Assembly: GCF_029027585.1 (NCBI RefSeq)
Contig: NZ_CP093397.1
Coordinates: 1,787,405-1,851,404, forward strand
Source of the DNA: Sulfurimonas sp.
GTDB taxonomy: Bacteria > Campylobacterota > Campylobacteria > Campylobacterales > Sulfurimonadaceae
DNA: 64,000 nucleotides
Direction of reading: 5' to 3'
The notes beneath the pieces were generated by a model. The model was not told where the DNA came from, did not search any database, and was given only the letters and a program-made list of their open reading frames with translations. Position numbers and translations under genes: made by a program. Every line of letters starts with the position of its first letter. Positions within the stretch are counted from its first letter, which is position 1. This document shows positions 47,152-56,190 of this stretch, one piece after another.

Positions 47152-47259
47152 AAATAGAAGATATAAAATACCCCAAAGAAGAAAAACGATAAGTGCAATT
47201 GCCCCAAAAAGGACAATAACTCTTGAAATAAAGTAGAAAAAAAATCTAAGTAGTGTCAT
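47143..47259 (-). CDS. Small 38-residue hydrophobic membrane peptide
   Basis: Unannotated small gene. The peptide begins MTLLRFFFYFISRVIVLFGA and continues IALIVFLLWGILYLLFLR, so nearly the whole length is one membrane helix with a basic C-terminal end. The ATG overlaps the TGA stop of the rhodanese gene (ATGA, 4 bases), the usual mark of translational coupling. Its 3' end overlaps the end of the RND gene by 9 bases. No function is known. Confidence 0.5.
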   Translation of the reverse strand: MTLLRFFFYFISRVIVLFGAIALIVFLLWGILYLLFLR

Positions 47260-47663
47260 TTTTTATAAGAAACTATCGGTAAGTTCATACCTTTAACATA
47301 CATCATGCCACCTTGTAAATTTATAACATCATAACCGATTTCTTTAGATAAAAACTGCGAAAGTATCTTTGTTCTACTTCCTGTTCTGCATATTAGAGCG
47401 AAAGGTTTTGTAGTATCAACTTTTTTATTTAACTCAGCTAAAAAAACTTTGATATCATAACTGCCTTGTTCATTAAAAAACATAATGGTTATTGCATCTT
47501 TAACTATACCTGTTTCTACCCATTCTGGGGGTGTTCTTATATCAACTATTGGGATTTTAGAGTTTAGAAATTTTTGTGTAGGATACTCATTTTTTAAATC
47601 AGCTAAAAGTGTTACAGCCAAAAGCATAAAAGATATAAATATTTTTGTCAAGTTGTTCTCCAT
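47256..47663 (-). CDS. Exported rhodanese-like protein
   Basis: The 135-residue protein has a signal peptide (about 1-21, IFISFMLLAVTLLADL). It has a single rhodanese domain with the PIVDIRTPPEWVETG strand and the catalytic cysteine in ALICRTGSRTKILSQFL (about 87-103). Periplasmic sulphur-carrier roles are typical. It overlaps the small membrane peptide by 4 bases, and a promoter-like box for the opposite gene lies upstream. Confidence 0.85.
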   Translation of the reverse strand: MENNLTKIFISFMLLAVTLLADLKNEYPTQKFLNSKIPIVDIRTPPEWVETGIVKDAITIMFFNEQGSYDIKVFLAELNKKVDTTKPFALICRTGSRTKILSQFLSKEIGYDVINLQGGMMYVKGMNLPIVSYKK

Positions 47664-47673
47664 ATTTTAAGTG

Positions 47674-47679
47674 TATAAT
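47674..47679 (+). promoter_or_regulatory. Putative -10 box for the 47715 gene
   Basis: A perfect TATAAT (GTGTATAATTAT) lies 35 bases before the ATG at 47715. AAAAATAGG is the ribosome-binding-like stretch. Confidence 0.4.
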
Positions 47680-47714
47680 TATATCAATATTATATTAGTA
47701 AAAATAGGAAAAAT

Positions 47715-48086
47715 ATGGCGGCGTCAAATAAGGCTATCGAAAATTCAAATAGACTACGATATATAAGAGCACTTGAAAGGTTTCATAAAAGTACCATTTC
47801 ATATCTTTTAAATACACCTGAGCTGAAGATGCAAGGTTTTGTTAAAAAGATAAACAATGCTTTAAAAGTTTTGCGAAGAATAGAAGAAGTTGCAGTATAT
47901 AAAGGTGAACTTCAAGATTTGCAAACTCTTGTTAAAAAAATAATATTTTTAAAAGAGTCTGATAAAGAGATAGAAGATATAAAAGATGAAATTTTATATT
48001 CTTCAAATCAACTAGATAAGAGTAAAAATGCCCGTCGATATAAAAAAGACAAGCACACTAATTCTAAATATGATGATTGGGATTAA
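47715..48086 (+). CDS. Hypothetical protein, 123 residues
   Basis: Soluble helical protein with a lysine-rich C-terminus (ARRYKKDKHTNSKYDDWD). It contains RYIRALERFHKSTISYLLN and KVLRRIEEVAVYKGELQD. The composition suggests a nucleic-acid-binding or ribosome-associated small protein, but nothing supports this beyond charge. It ends one base before the convergent flavoprotein gene. Confidence 0.55.
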   Translation: MAASNKAIENSNRLRYIRALERFHKSTISYLLNTPELKMQGFVKKINNALKVLRRIEEVAVYKGELQDLQTLVKKIIFLKESDKEIEDIKDEILYSSNQLDKSKNARRYKKDKHTNSKYDDWD

Positions 48087-49112
48087 TTATTTAAAATCTG
48101 GATTATTTTTGAAAAATTCTTCAATTTTATCTGTATGAGCATATATTTTTCCACTTCTTGCCATAACTGAATTTACTATATGGTAACCATGATTTAAGGC
48201 TGCTGCAATAGAGCCACCAGTGTTAAAAGCTATATCTCCTGCAACATAAAGAGATGATACGCTTGTTCTGTAATGTTCATTATATATAGGTTTTCCATCT
48301 TCATCAACATTTATGCCACATTTTTTCAAGAAATCAACGGGAGAAGTTCCACCTATTGCGTAAATAATTCTGTCATAAATAGTAAAATAACCATCATTAA
48401 AATTCACTTTAATTCTACCTTCGTAGTTTTCTAAACTCTCTATATCAGTATTCATTCTAAGGCGTAATCTTTCTTGTCCATCGTAGCGTTTTAGAGTTTC
48501 TTCATTTTCAGGGTTTAAACGGGAAAAACTACCTTTTCTGTAAACTAAAGTTACACTGTTCTTTTGGTCAGCCAACTCATAAGCATACTCAGATGCTGAG
48601 TTTCCACCACCAACTACAAGAATCTTTTCACCATTACTACATTTGTCAAGATTATAATTTACATATTTTTTGATAGATGGAGGGACTTTGTAAGAAGGTT
48701 TATTTGGTTTACCCATTTTTCCGATGGTCACAACTACTGCTTTTGATCTAAAGCTTTGAGTTGGAGTAGTGATTATAAATATATCTTCTTTTTCATTTCT
48801 AACAACACTCTCAACTTCAGTTCTAAAAGCAGTGTCAATTTTTTCTTGGTCTAAGAGTTGGTCAAAAAAGTCTAAAGTTGATTCTTTTGTTCCATCCATA
48901 AAAGGGATATTTCCTTCTATGTTCATAGTTTGACCTTTCCAGTCTTTATCTACTCTTTTGTTGTCTTTGTAAAATTTTCTAATAGTGTTTGAGTGATTAT
49001 CTGCCTTATCAATAAGTAAGATATTCTCTATTCCATGAACCGCTGCTTCAATAGCTGTTCCTATTCCACCTGGACCACCGCCAATAATTACAATATCATA
49101 AATAATGTTCAT
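48087..49112 (-). CDS. NAD(P)/FAD-dependent oxidoreductase (YpdA-like)
   Basis: Thioredoxin-reductase-fold flavoprotein of 341 residues. FAD-binding IIGGGPGGIGTAIEAA (about 9) and NAD(P)-binding ILVVGGGNSASEYAYELAD (about 152) are both present, with a C-terminal FAD motif LYVAGDIAFNTGGSIAAAL (about 289). The TrxB redox pair CxxC is absent. Its outline is that of YpdA or ferredoxin-NADP reductase relatives. The electron partner is unknown. A hydrophobic protein gene lies 12 bases upstream in the same direction. Confidence 0.82.
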   Translation of the reverse strand: MNIIYDIVIIGGGPGGIGTAIEAAVHGIENILLIDKADNHSNTIRKFYKDNKRVDKDWKGQTMNIEGNIPFMDGTKESTLDFFDQLLDQEKIDTAFRTEVESVVRNEKEDIFIITTPTQSFRSKAVVVTIGKMGKPNKPSYKVPPSIKKYVNYNLDKCSNGEKILVVGGGNSASEYAYELADQKNSVTLVYRKGSFSRLNPENEETLKRYDGQERLRLRMNTDIESLENYEGRIKVNFNDGYFTIYDRIIYAIGGTSPVDFLKKCGINVDEDGKPIYNEHYRTSVSSLYVAGDIAFNTGGSIAAALNHGYHIVNSVMARSGKIYAHTDKIEEFFKNNPDFK

Positions 49113-49124
49113 TTTTGTTAATTC

Positions 49125-49502
49125 CTATAAGTACATAAATTGAGATAGTAAAATAATAATTACTACTAAAATAAAAGGGAAAATATGTTTTTTAAACACC
49201 CAAGGTGCTATACCAAACAATTTTTGATTTATCCCACGAAAGCCAAGCCAAAGTCCAAGAAAAGCTTTAAAACTTAGAAGCATCTGAAAGCGACTCATTC
49301 CATCTGGACCTATTTCTCCAAAGATTTGAAAAATTAGGAAAAGCCCACTAGCAACGGCAACCATGAGAGCATAAGGAACAACTTTTCTCACATGAATCAT
49401 GATAGCTTCTTTAGCTTTTGTATGTTCATCCTCATTTAATGTTTGAGACATTTTTGATAAAAATAAAATATCTACAAATAGAAAACCGCCGTAGATAAAC
49501 AC
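49125..49502 (-). CDS. CopD-like small membrane protein (start uncertain)
   Basis: Polytopic membrane protein of at least 126 residues with about four helices (about 1-20, 40-60, 75-95, 100-125). It resembles the CopD-like/DUF families. The open frame continues upstream to give ITYTLIHTIHIFSVF, which completes the first helix. No ATG, GTG or TTG exists there except GTG 49502, whereas AAGGAAG (near 49547-49553) precedes an ATC at 49541. The true start may be a non-canonical ATC at 49541, or the first helix may be lost. Confidence 0.6.
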   Translation of the reverse strand: MFIYGGFLFVDILFLSKMSQTLNEDEHTKAKEAIMIHVRKVVPYALMVAVASGLFLIFQIFGEIGPDGMSRFQMLLSFKAFLGLWLGFRGINQKLFGIAPWVFKKHIFPFILVVIIILLSQFMYL

Positions 49503-49657
49503 TGAAAATATATGGATTGTGTGAATTAAAGTATAAGTGATATTACTTCCTTGTTTTTTGATAAAATTTTAGCATAATTTACAAGCTAATTCATTGTTTA
49601 AAGTCAAATGTAATAAGAAGCAGTAAAGATAAAGAAAACTTATAGTAAGGTTGCTAC

Positions 49658-51139
49658 ATGAAAAAAATAAAATATGATGTATGTGTTATAGGTTGTGGTC
49701 CTGCAGGTTTCGCTGCGGCAATGAGGTCTTATGATTTTGGTAATCATGTTGTAATCGTAGAAGGTGGACATATAGGTGGCGCTGGCATTGCAAATGGTGC
49801 GCTTAGTTCTAAAACAATGTGGGAACTCTCAAAAGATTTTGCTAGTGCAAATAGAATAGACCGTGGTTATCGTGCTTCTGGTTTGCAAGTAGATTATGAA
49901 AAAGTTAGAGATAATGTTTTTACAGCAGTAAGAACAAAAGAGTATCAAATTCGTTCTCAGATTGAAACATTTGCTAAAAAAGAGGGTCGTACAAAAAGTG
50001 TTACTTTGATTGAAGGTTGGGGAAAATTTTCAAAAGATAGAACACTTGTTGTTACTACTCATGATGGTGAAGATGTTGAAATTGAAGCAAGTAGTTTTAT
50101 AATTGCAAGTGGTTCTCACCCAAGAAAACATCCACTTTTAGAAGTTGATGGAGAGAGAATTATCTCATCTGATCATATTCTGCAACTCAAAAAATTTCCA
50201 AAGAAAATTCTTATTGTTGGTGCTGGTATTATTGGCTGTGAGTTTGCTACAATTTTTGCAGATTTTGCACAAACAAGAGTTTATCTTCTTGATTCGCAAG
50301 AGAGAGTTATCCCTTTTGAAGATGATGATGTAAGTGATTATGCTGGAAAAATGCTTGAAGCAAATGGGGTGAATATTTTTCATAAGGCTAAACTTAGATG
50401 TATTAAAAAGTATGAATCACATATTGATGTAACATTAGATTACCCAGATGGGCATACCCAAGTTATCAGTGTTGATGTTATTTTAGTATCTATTGGTCGT
50501 GTTCCAACTATGAAAAGATTAGGTCTTGAAAATATAGGTATCGAAATAGAAGGAAAAAGAGTTATAGAAACTGATGATTGTTGTAGAGTGTGTGGGAATA
50601 TTTATGCTGCTGGTGATATTTCAGGTCATGCTGCGCTTGTTCATATTGCAGAGATGGAAGGTAGATTTGCTGCTAAAGCCATAGAAGAAAAAATTAAATT
50701 TCCATTAAGATATAAAAATATGTCAGCAATTATGTTTTTTAATCCTGAAATTTCAACTGTTGGTATGAGTGAAAAAGATTGTCAGAAAGAAAAAATTGCC
50801 TATAAAGTTGTGTTTTACTCACACGCTTTAGTCTCTCGTGCGATAGCTATGAGAAGTATGAAAGGTTTCTTTAAGATGATTGTTACAAATGAAGAAAATC
50901 CTAGAATCCTTGGTATGAGAGCAGCTGGACCACAATCTTCAGCAGCAATTATGTATATTGTAACTTTAATGGACCATAACATTAGACTTGGTGATATTAT
51001 GAAAACTGTACATCCTCATCCAAATATGACTGAGGGTATTCAAGAATCTATAAGAACACTTTTAGGTAAATCAATATTTAAACCGGAAGCATTTCCTCAG
51101 TATATAAGATTTAAAACTTGGGAACCAGATAAAGAGTAA
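49658..51139 (+). CDS. Dihydrolipoyl-dehydrogenase-like flavoprotein lacking redox cysteines
   Basis: The 493-residue protein has the full pyridine-nucleotide-disulphide oxidoreductase layout: FAD motif VCVIGCGPAGFAAAMR (about 8), NAD motif ILIVGAGIIGCEFATIF (about 182), AAGDISGHAALVHIAEMEGR (about 318) and a dimerisation domain. The C-terminal catalytic VHPHPNMTEGIQES is intact. The usual redox disulphide G-G-T-C-x-x-x-x-C is replaced by GGAGIANGALSSK, so both cysteines are missing. It therefore cannot act as a standard dihydrolipoyl dehydrogenase. It may work as a soluble transhydrogenase-like or quinone-type enzyme. Confidence 0.8.
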   Translation: MKKIKYDVCVIGCGPAGFAAAMRSYDFGNHVVIVEGGHIGGAGIANGALSSKTMWELSKDFASANRIDRGYRASGLQVDYEKVRDNVFTAVRTKEYQIRSQIETFAKKEGRTKSVTLIEGWGKFSKDRTLVVTTHDGEDVEIEASSFIIASGSHPRKHPLLEVDGERIISSDHILQLKKFPKKILIVGAGIIGCEFATIFADFAQTRVYLLDSQERVIPFEDDDVSDYAGKMLEANGVNIFHKAKLRCIKKYESHIDVTLDYPDGHTQVISVDVILVSIGRVPTMKRLGLENIGIEIEGKRVIETDDCCRVCGNIYAAGDISGHAALVHIAEMEGRFAAKAIEEKIKFPLRYKNMSAIMFFNPEISTVGMSEKDCQKEKIAYKVVFYSHALVSRAIAMRSMKGFFKMIVTNEENPRILGMRAAGPQSSAAIMYIVTLMDHNIRLGDIMKTVHPHPNMTEGIQESIRTLLGKSIFKPEAFPQYIRFKTWEPDKE

Positions 51140-51214
51140 AACAATTTGTATTTTTTAATCTGTTACTTACGATATTTTTGATAATATTTTGATAAATATA
51201 ATTTTAGGAATATT

Positions 51215-52570
51215 ATGAGTTTAGCTGAAGAAAAAATTAAAAAATTTGAGAGCGTTAGCTCTGAACAAGACGCAATCTTTTTTCAAGCGATGGAAGAGGT
51301 CATCTACTCCATCGCTCCCCTTTTAGAATCATGTGATATCTACAAAAAAAACTCTATCTTAGACAGATTAGTAGTTCCCGATAGAATCTTCAAATTTAAA
51401 GTAACTTGGTTAAATGATCAAAACGAAATCATGGTAAACACAGGTTACAGAGTTCAGTTTAACAATGCATTAGGACCATATAAAGGTGGTTTGCGTTTTC
51501 ATCCAAGTGTAAATGAAGGTATCTTGAAGTTTTTAGGCTTTGAACAAATACTTAAAAATGCACTGACGGGCTTACCAATAGGTGGAGCAAAAGGCGGAAG
51601 TGACTTTGACCCAAAAGGAAAAAGTGATTTTGAAGTTATGAAATTTTGTTCATCTTTTATGACAGAACTTCATAAGTATATTGGTCCTCGTATTGATGTT
51701 CCTGCTGGAGATATCGGAGTTGGGGCAAGAGAGATAGGTTACCTTTTTGGAGAGTATAAAAAAATCACATCATCTTTTGAAGGAGTACTTACAGGTAAGC
51801 CTTTTATGTTTGGTGGTTCTTTAATGCGACCAGAAGCAACTGGATATGGAGTAATTTACTTTACTCAAACAATGTTAGAAATGGAAAACAAAGAGAGTTT
51901 AGAAGGTAAGATTTGTACGGTGAGTGGAGCAGGTAATGTTGCCATTCATGCAATAGAAAAACTTTTACATATTGGTGCTATTCCTGTAAGTTGTTCTGAT
52001 TCAAGAGGTACGATATATGATACTCGGGGAATTGATTTAGCACTTTTAAAAGAGATAAAGTTAGAAAAAAGAGGCTCTTTAGAAGAATATGTAAAAACTT
52101 TTCCTGAAGCTAAATATATACCCGTAAATGATTATCCTCAAGGTGCTCATGCCGTTTGGGATATACCTTGTTATGCGGCTTTCCCGTGTGCAACTCAAAA
52201 TGAACTAAATGAATTAGATGCTCAAAATCTTATAGTAAATGGATGTGTCAGTGTAAGCGAAGGAGCAAATATGCCTTCAACTCCAACAGCAATAAGTAAT
52301 TTTTTATCTCATAAAGTTTGTTTTGCACCAGCAAAAGCAGCAAATGCTGGTGGAGTTGCTGTTAGTGAGTTTGAAATGGCTCAAAATGCTTCTATGAGTC
52401 ATTGGACTTTTGAAGAAGTAGATACAAAACTTAAAAATGTAATGCAACAAATTTGTAAAAGAGTCGCTTTAACTGCTAAAGATTACGGAGTTGAAGGCAA
52501 TTATGTAGATGGAGCAAATATCGCAGGATTTAAAAAAGTTGCAGATGCTATGATAGCAGAAGGAATCTAG
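51215..52570 (+). CDS. gdhA: NADP-specific glutamate dehydrogenase
   Basis: Assimilates ammonia by reductive amination of 2-oxoglutarate. Motifs present: YRVQFNNALGPYKGGLRFHP (about 80), LPIGGAKGGSDFDPKGKSD with the catalytic Lys (about 125-143), IDVPAGDIGVGAREIGYL (about 165) and the Rossmann segment VSGAGNVAIHAIEKL (about 239). Its 451 residues fit the hexameric NADP enzyme. A TATAAT-like box and AGGA precede the ATG. The mechanosensitive-channel gene follows after 2 bases. Confidence 0.95.
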   Translation: MSLAEEKIKKFESVSSEQDAIFFQAMEEVIYSIAPLLESCDIYKKNSILDRLVVPDRIFKFKVTWLNDQNEIMVNTGYRVQFNNALGPYKGGLRFHPSVNEGILKFLGFEQILKNALTGLPIGGAKGGSDFDPKGKSDFEVMKFCSSFMTELHKYIGPRIDVPAGDIGVGAREIGYLFGEYKKITSSFEGVLTGKPFMFGGSLMRPEATGYGVIYFTQTMLEMENKESLEGKICTVSGAGNVAIHAIEKLLHIGAIPVSCSDSRGTIYDTRGIDLALLKEIKLEKRGSLEEYVKTFPEAKYIPVNDYPQGAHAVWDIPCYAAFPCATQNELNELDAQNLIVNGCVSVSEGANMPSTPTAISNFLSHKVCFAPAKAANAGGVAVSEFEMAQNASMSHWTFEEVDTKLKNVMQQICKRVALTAKDYGVEGNYVDGANIAGFKKVADAMIAEGI

Positions 52571-52572
52571 AA

Positions 52573-54399
52573 ATGAAAAAGATATTTTTTCTTTTATTTT
52601 TACTATTACCAGTTTTAATATTTGGAAAAATAGACTTTATACCTTTTGTAGAGAACCAATTAGAACTTATAAAAGAAATGAATAGTGAAGAAGCTACTCA
52701 GGAAAGAATAGTAAAATTAATTAAAAAACAAGAGTTTATGTACTCAAAGGCTATAAATCAACTCTTAGAAGATAAAGAAGATTATCTCAAACGATCTAAT
52801 GAGTATAAAGCACAAGTTTTTGCACTAAATAAAGTTATAAATTTAAATAAACGACATGGCAATGCTTTGGCTGTTGCCAGAGATGAAATATTAGTAAAAA
52901 TATATACAATATTAGAAGAACAAAAAGATATGATAAAAAATATTTTGATTTCTTTAGATAATGTAAAATCTTATGATGAATATGAGAAATTTTTAAATAA
53001 AGAGTTTGTGAGAAACCAAACAAGACTTCAAGAGATAAATAATATTGATTATAAAAAATATTTAGAGATTCAAGGTGAATCAAAAGTTCTTATAAAAGTT
53101 AAAGAATATGTAAAGTTATATTATATGGTTATAGAAGTTAACTATGATGTAGTTAAGTACCTCTCATATTTCGATAAAAAAATGTATAGTTTAAATGAGT
53201 ATTCTAAGTATGGCTTAGTTGCCCCGATAATTCAGATAAATGAGATGCAACTTACAAAAAACATCAACTCTATGCTTGAACCACTTGGTCTTAATATAAT
53301 AAAAATACTGGTTATCATATTTGTAACACTTTTAATTTATGGTATAAAAAAATATGTATATACTTGGGCACAAAGTTTATTATTTAGAATTAAATATATT
53401 CAAAAGTATTCAAAGGATATCGTAAATAAGCTACATAAAATTATAAAATTTATTATGTTACTTATAAATATAGAGATAGTAGTATATATATATAATGACT
53501 TTATATCTGTTAATAGTATCAACATAACATTTAATATTTTGTATAGTTTTTTATTCACTTACGCAGTATATAAAACTTTAAATACAATTGTTTCTATAAA
53601 AATTTCAGAAATTGATAATAATTCAAGTGTAAAAAATGAAATCATCAATGTAGGGATAAAAATAGTTAATTTCCTTGTATGGATAATAGGTTTTTTACTT
53701 ATTTTATACTCAGCAGGAGTAAATCTTACTGCTGTACTTTCTGGTCTTGGTATTGGTGGTTTTGCAGTTGCTCTTGCTGCCAAAGATTCTCTTGCTAACT
53801 TTTTTGGAACTTTATCCATTTTACTTAGTGATACTTTCTCTCAAGGAGATTGGATAGTAGCAGATAAGCAAGAAGGAACAGTTGTAGAGATTGGACTTCG
53901 TGTTACTACAATTAGAACTTTTGATAATGCTCTTATATCTATACCAAATGCCAACTTGGCAAATGCAGATATAAAAAACTGGAATAAGAGAAGACTAGGG
54001 CGTAGAATCAAGATGAGTTTAGGTGTAAAGTATGACTCTAAAGCAGATGATATAAGAAATGCTGTATTACAGATAAGAGAGATGCTTCAAACGCATCCAG
54101 ATATTGCAACAGATAAAACAGAAATAGATAGAAGCCAATATAGTGCATCTAAAATTTTGTCTTATGAAGATTCACATGGGATAAAAAAGACACTACTTGT
54201 TTACTTGGATGAGTTTAGTAGTTCTAGTATAAATATACTTGTTTATTGTTTTTCAAAAACTGTTGATTGGGAAGAATGGTTAGTAACAAAAGAAGATGTA
54301 ATGCACCAAATGATGAAGATTTTAGAAAAAAATAACCTTGAATTTGCATTTCCATCAATGAGTATATATCATGAAAATGAAGTTAAAAATATAAGCTAA
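52573..54399 (+). CDS. Large MscS-type mechanosensitive channel
   Basis: The 608-residue inner-membrane protein starts with a signal peptide (about 1-17) and a long charged coiled-coil periplasmic part (about 20-235). About five helices follow (about 240-400). The MscS pore helix and upper vestibule are clear at about 385-460: AVLSGLGIGGFAVALAAKDS, LANFFGTLSILLSDTFSQGD and DNALISIPNANLANADIKNW. The cytoplasmic beta domain runs to the end. It probably protects against osmotic downshock. It is co-transcribed with gdhA. Confidence 0.9.
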   Translation: MKKIFFLLFLLLPVLIFGKIDFIPFVENQLELIKEMNSEEATQERIVKLIKKQEFMYSKAINQLLEDKEDYLKRSNEYKAQVFALNKVINLNKRHGNALAVARDEILVKIYTILEEQKDMIKNILISLDNVKSYDEYEKFLNKEFVRNQTRLQEINNIDYKKYLEIQGESKVLIKVKEYVKLYYMVIEVNYDVVKYLSYFDKKMYSLNEYSKYGLVAPIIQINEMQLTKNINSMLEPLGLNIIKILVIIFVTLLIYGIKKYVYTWAQSLLFRIKYIQKYSKDIVNKLHKIIKFIMLLINIEIVVYIYNDFISVNSINITFNILYSFLFTYAVYKTLNTIVSIKISEIDNNSSVKNEIINVGIKIVNFLVWIIGFLLILYSAGVNLTAVLSGLGIGGFAVALAAKDSLANFFGTLSILLSDTFSQGDWIVADKQEGTVVEIGLRVTTIRTFDNALISIPNANLANADIKNWNKRRLGRRIKMSLGVKYDSKADDIRNAVLQIREMLQTHPDIATDKTEIDRSQYSASKILSYEDSHGIKKTLLVYLDEFSSSSINILVYCFSKTVDWEEWLVTKEDVMHQMMKILEKNNLEFAFPSMSIYHENEVKNIS

Positions 54400-54471
54400 A
54401 GAAATTTTTATCTTTTTGTGATAAAATCATCACTTAAATAAAAGAACTACTAAATAAAAGGTATAAATTAT

Positions 54472-55086
54472 ATGCAAAAAATAAAGTCTAGAGTTAATAT
54501 TTATGCGCTTATGTCAAGAATCTTACTTCAAGAGTTAGATGAAAAAACTCTAAAGATGATTAAAGAAGATGAAAATATTTTAGATTTTTTTCCAACTTTA
54601 AAAGAGTGGAAGCAACTTCATGATGTTGATGAAAATAAACTTTTGCAAGAATATTTTAATCCAGACTTTGTAAACTTATCTGTTTTACATCTTATACCTT
54701 ATGAATCTTTTTATGTAAGAGAAGACCAAATGATTGAAACAGGTGGAGCAAACCCTGTAACAGATATGTATAGTGCATATAACTTTATGGTTGACTATGA
54801 AGCATCTAGAACTGTTTCTTCAGACCACATAGGTGTTGAACTAGAGTTTATGCATCATTTATGTTTAGCAGAATTAAAAGCTTTAGAAGATGAAAATGAA
54901 AGTGCAGTAAAAGAAGTGCAAGTCGTTCAAAAAGAGTTTTTGAATAAGCATCTACTAAAATGGGCACCGCTTTATCTTATAAATATGAAGTATGAAGCAA
55001 GAACACCTCTATACTACGATGCTGCTGAGATGACTATGGAATTTTTACTTAGTGATAATGAATATTTAGTAGAAAAAATAAAATAA
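54472..55086 (+). CDS. TorD family molecular chaperone
   Basis: All-helical cytoplasmic chaperone of 204 residues for molybdoenzyme maturation. It contains VNIYALMSRILLQELDEKTL and HLIPYESFYVREDQM. It also has the TorD-type DHIGVELEFMHHLCLAELKA (about 120-140) followed by LNKHLLKWAPLYLINMK. In Campylobacterota this subtype sits in front of formate dehydrogenase operons. A box GATAAA at 54420-54425 lies upstream. The ferredoxin gene follows after 3 bases. Confidence 0.88.
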   Translation: MQKIKSRVNIYALMSRILLQELDEKTLKMIKEDENILDFFPTLKEWKQLHDVDENKLLQEYFNPDFVNLSVLHLIPYESFYVREDQMIETGGANPVTDMYSAYNFMVDYEASRTVSSDHIGVELEFMHHLCLAELKALEDENESAVKEVQVVQKEFLNKHLLKWAPLYLINMKYEARTPLYYDAAEMTMEFLLSDNEYLVEKIK

Positions 55087-55089
55087 TTT

Positions 55090-56190
55090 ATGTCTTTGAT
55101 AAAACTAGAAGCAAGTCGTTGTGTCCGCTCACTTGCAAGAGAGAGTCAGTGTAATAAATGTGAGCTTGCTTGTCCAACAGATGCTATTGTGGTTGGAAAT
55201 AATCCACTTCCAGCTATAAATTTTTTTGCGTGTGTTGGATGTGGAGCTTGTGACGCAATATGTCCAAGTGAAGCTTTGGTATTGGAAAATTTCAAACCAA
55301 GCGAATTTTTCTTCTCCTTTTTAGAAGATGAACAAAATCTAATCTCTTGTAAAAAAAATGTTCCTTGTATTGCAAGTCTTAGTGTTGAGAGTCTAATCTC
55401 TTTAGCAGTTTTGAAAAAAGAAATGATTTTTGATATGGGACATTGCGATGAGTGTTCTATCGCTCATAAATGTAAAACTCAAATCATCAAAAGCCATGAA
55501 GAAGCTTTGTACCTTTTAGAAGCCATGCAAAGTGATGCAGTTATAAAACTTCAAAATGTTTGTTATGAAGAAGATAAAGAAGAAAATAGTGACAGAAGAG
55601 GTTTTTTTAACTCAATAAATATAAATAACTTTGCTAAAACAAAACATGCTTTTGAGTTAGAAGTTAAAAAAGCTAGTGATGAGTTGGTTGAGCATACTTT
55701 ACAAAAAGAAGATATTGCACTTTTAAAGAAAAAAAGATTAACCGATAGAAGAAAACTTTTTTTTACTGCAATAAAAAGAGTAGAGAAACCATCACAGTTT
55801 CATATCATAGATGCTAATGAAGTGAGTTTTACTTCACAAAAACTTATGAATGAAGATAGTTGTATAGCTTGTCAAATGTGTTATAGAGTTTGTCCTAGTG
55901 GTGCATTGACTTCAGATATAAAAAATTCTAAGATTGATTTTGACCCATTTCTTTGCATAAAATGTCATATTTGTCATGATGTATGTGAAGTAGATGCTAT
56001 AACTCTTTCTTCTTCATATAATGTGAAAGAATTTTTTGCTCCAGAGGTACAAAATCTTATATCTTTTAAAGTAAAACGATGTGATGAGTGTAATATTATT
56101 TTTAGTACAAATTCAAATGATAAAATGTGTTATAGATGCAAGGTAGAAGATGAAGAAGCAAGAGAATTATGGGGCATAACAGATGAATGA
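55090..56190 (+). CDS. Multi-cluster [4Fe-4S] ferredoxin
   Basis: The 366-residue iron-sulphur protein has no export signal. Cysteine motifs are CNKCELACPTDAI (about 21), CVGCGACDAICPSEAL (about 48), CDECSIAHKCKT (about 118), CIACQMCYRVCPSGAL (about 258), CIKCHICHDVCEVDAI (about 298) and a C-terminal CDECNIIFSTNSNDKMCYRC. Two ferredoxin-like halves are joined by a charged linker. It is probably an electron carrier or maturation factor linked to a molybdoenzyme such as formate dehydrogenase. It overlaps the AroE-like gene by 8 bases. Confidence 0.85.
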   Translation: MSLIKLEASRCVRSLARESQCNKCELACPTDAIVVGNNPLPAINFFACVGCGACDAICPSEALVLENFKPSEFFFSFLEDEQNLISCKKNVPCIASLSVESLISLAVLKKEMIFDMGHCDECSIAHKCKTQIIKSHEEALYLLEAMQSDAVIKLQNVCYEEDKEENSDRRGFFNSININNFAKTKHAFELEVKKASDELVEHTLQKEDIALLKKKRLTDRRKLFFTAIKRVEKPSQFHIIDANEVSFTSQKLMNEDSCIACQMCYRVCPSGALTSDIKNSKIDFDPFLCIKCHICHDVCEVDAITLSSSYNVKEFFAPEVQNLISFKVKRCDECNIIFSTNSNDKMCYRCKVEDEEARELWGITDE

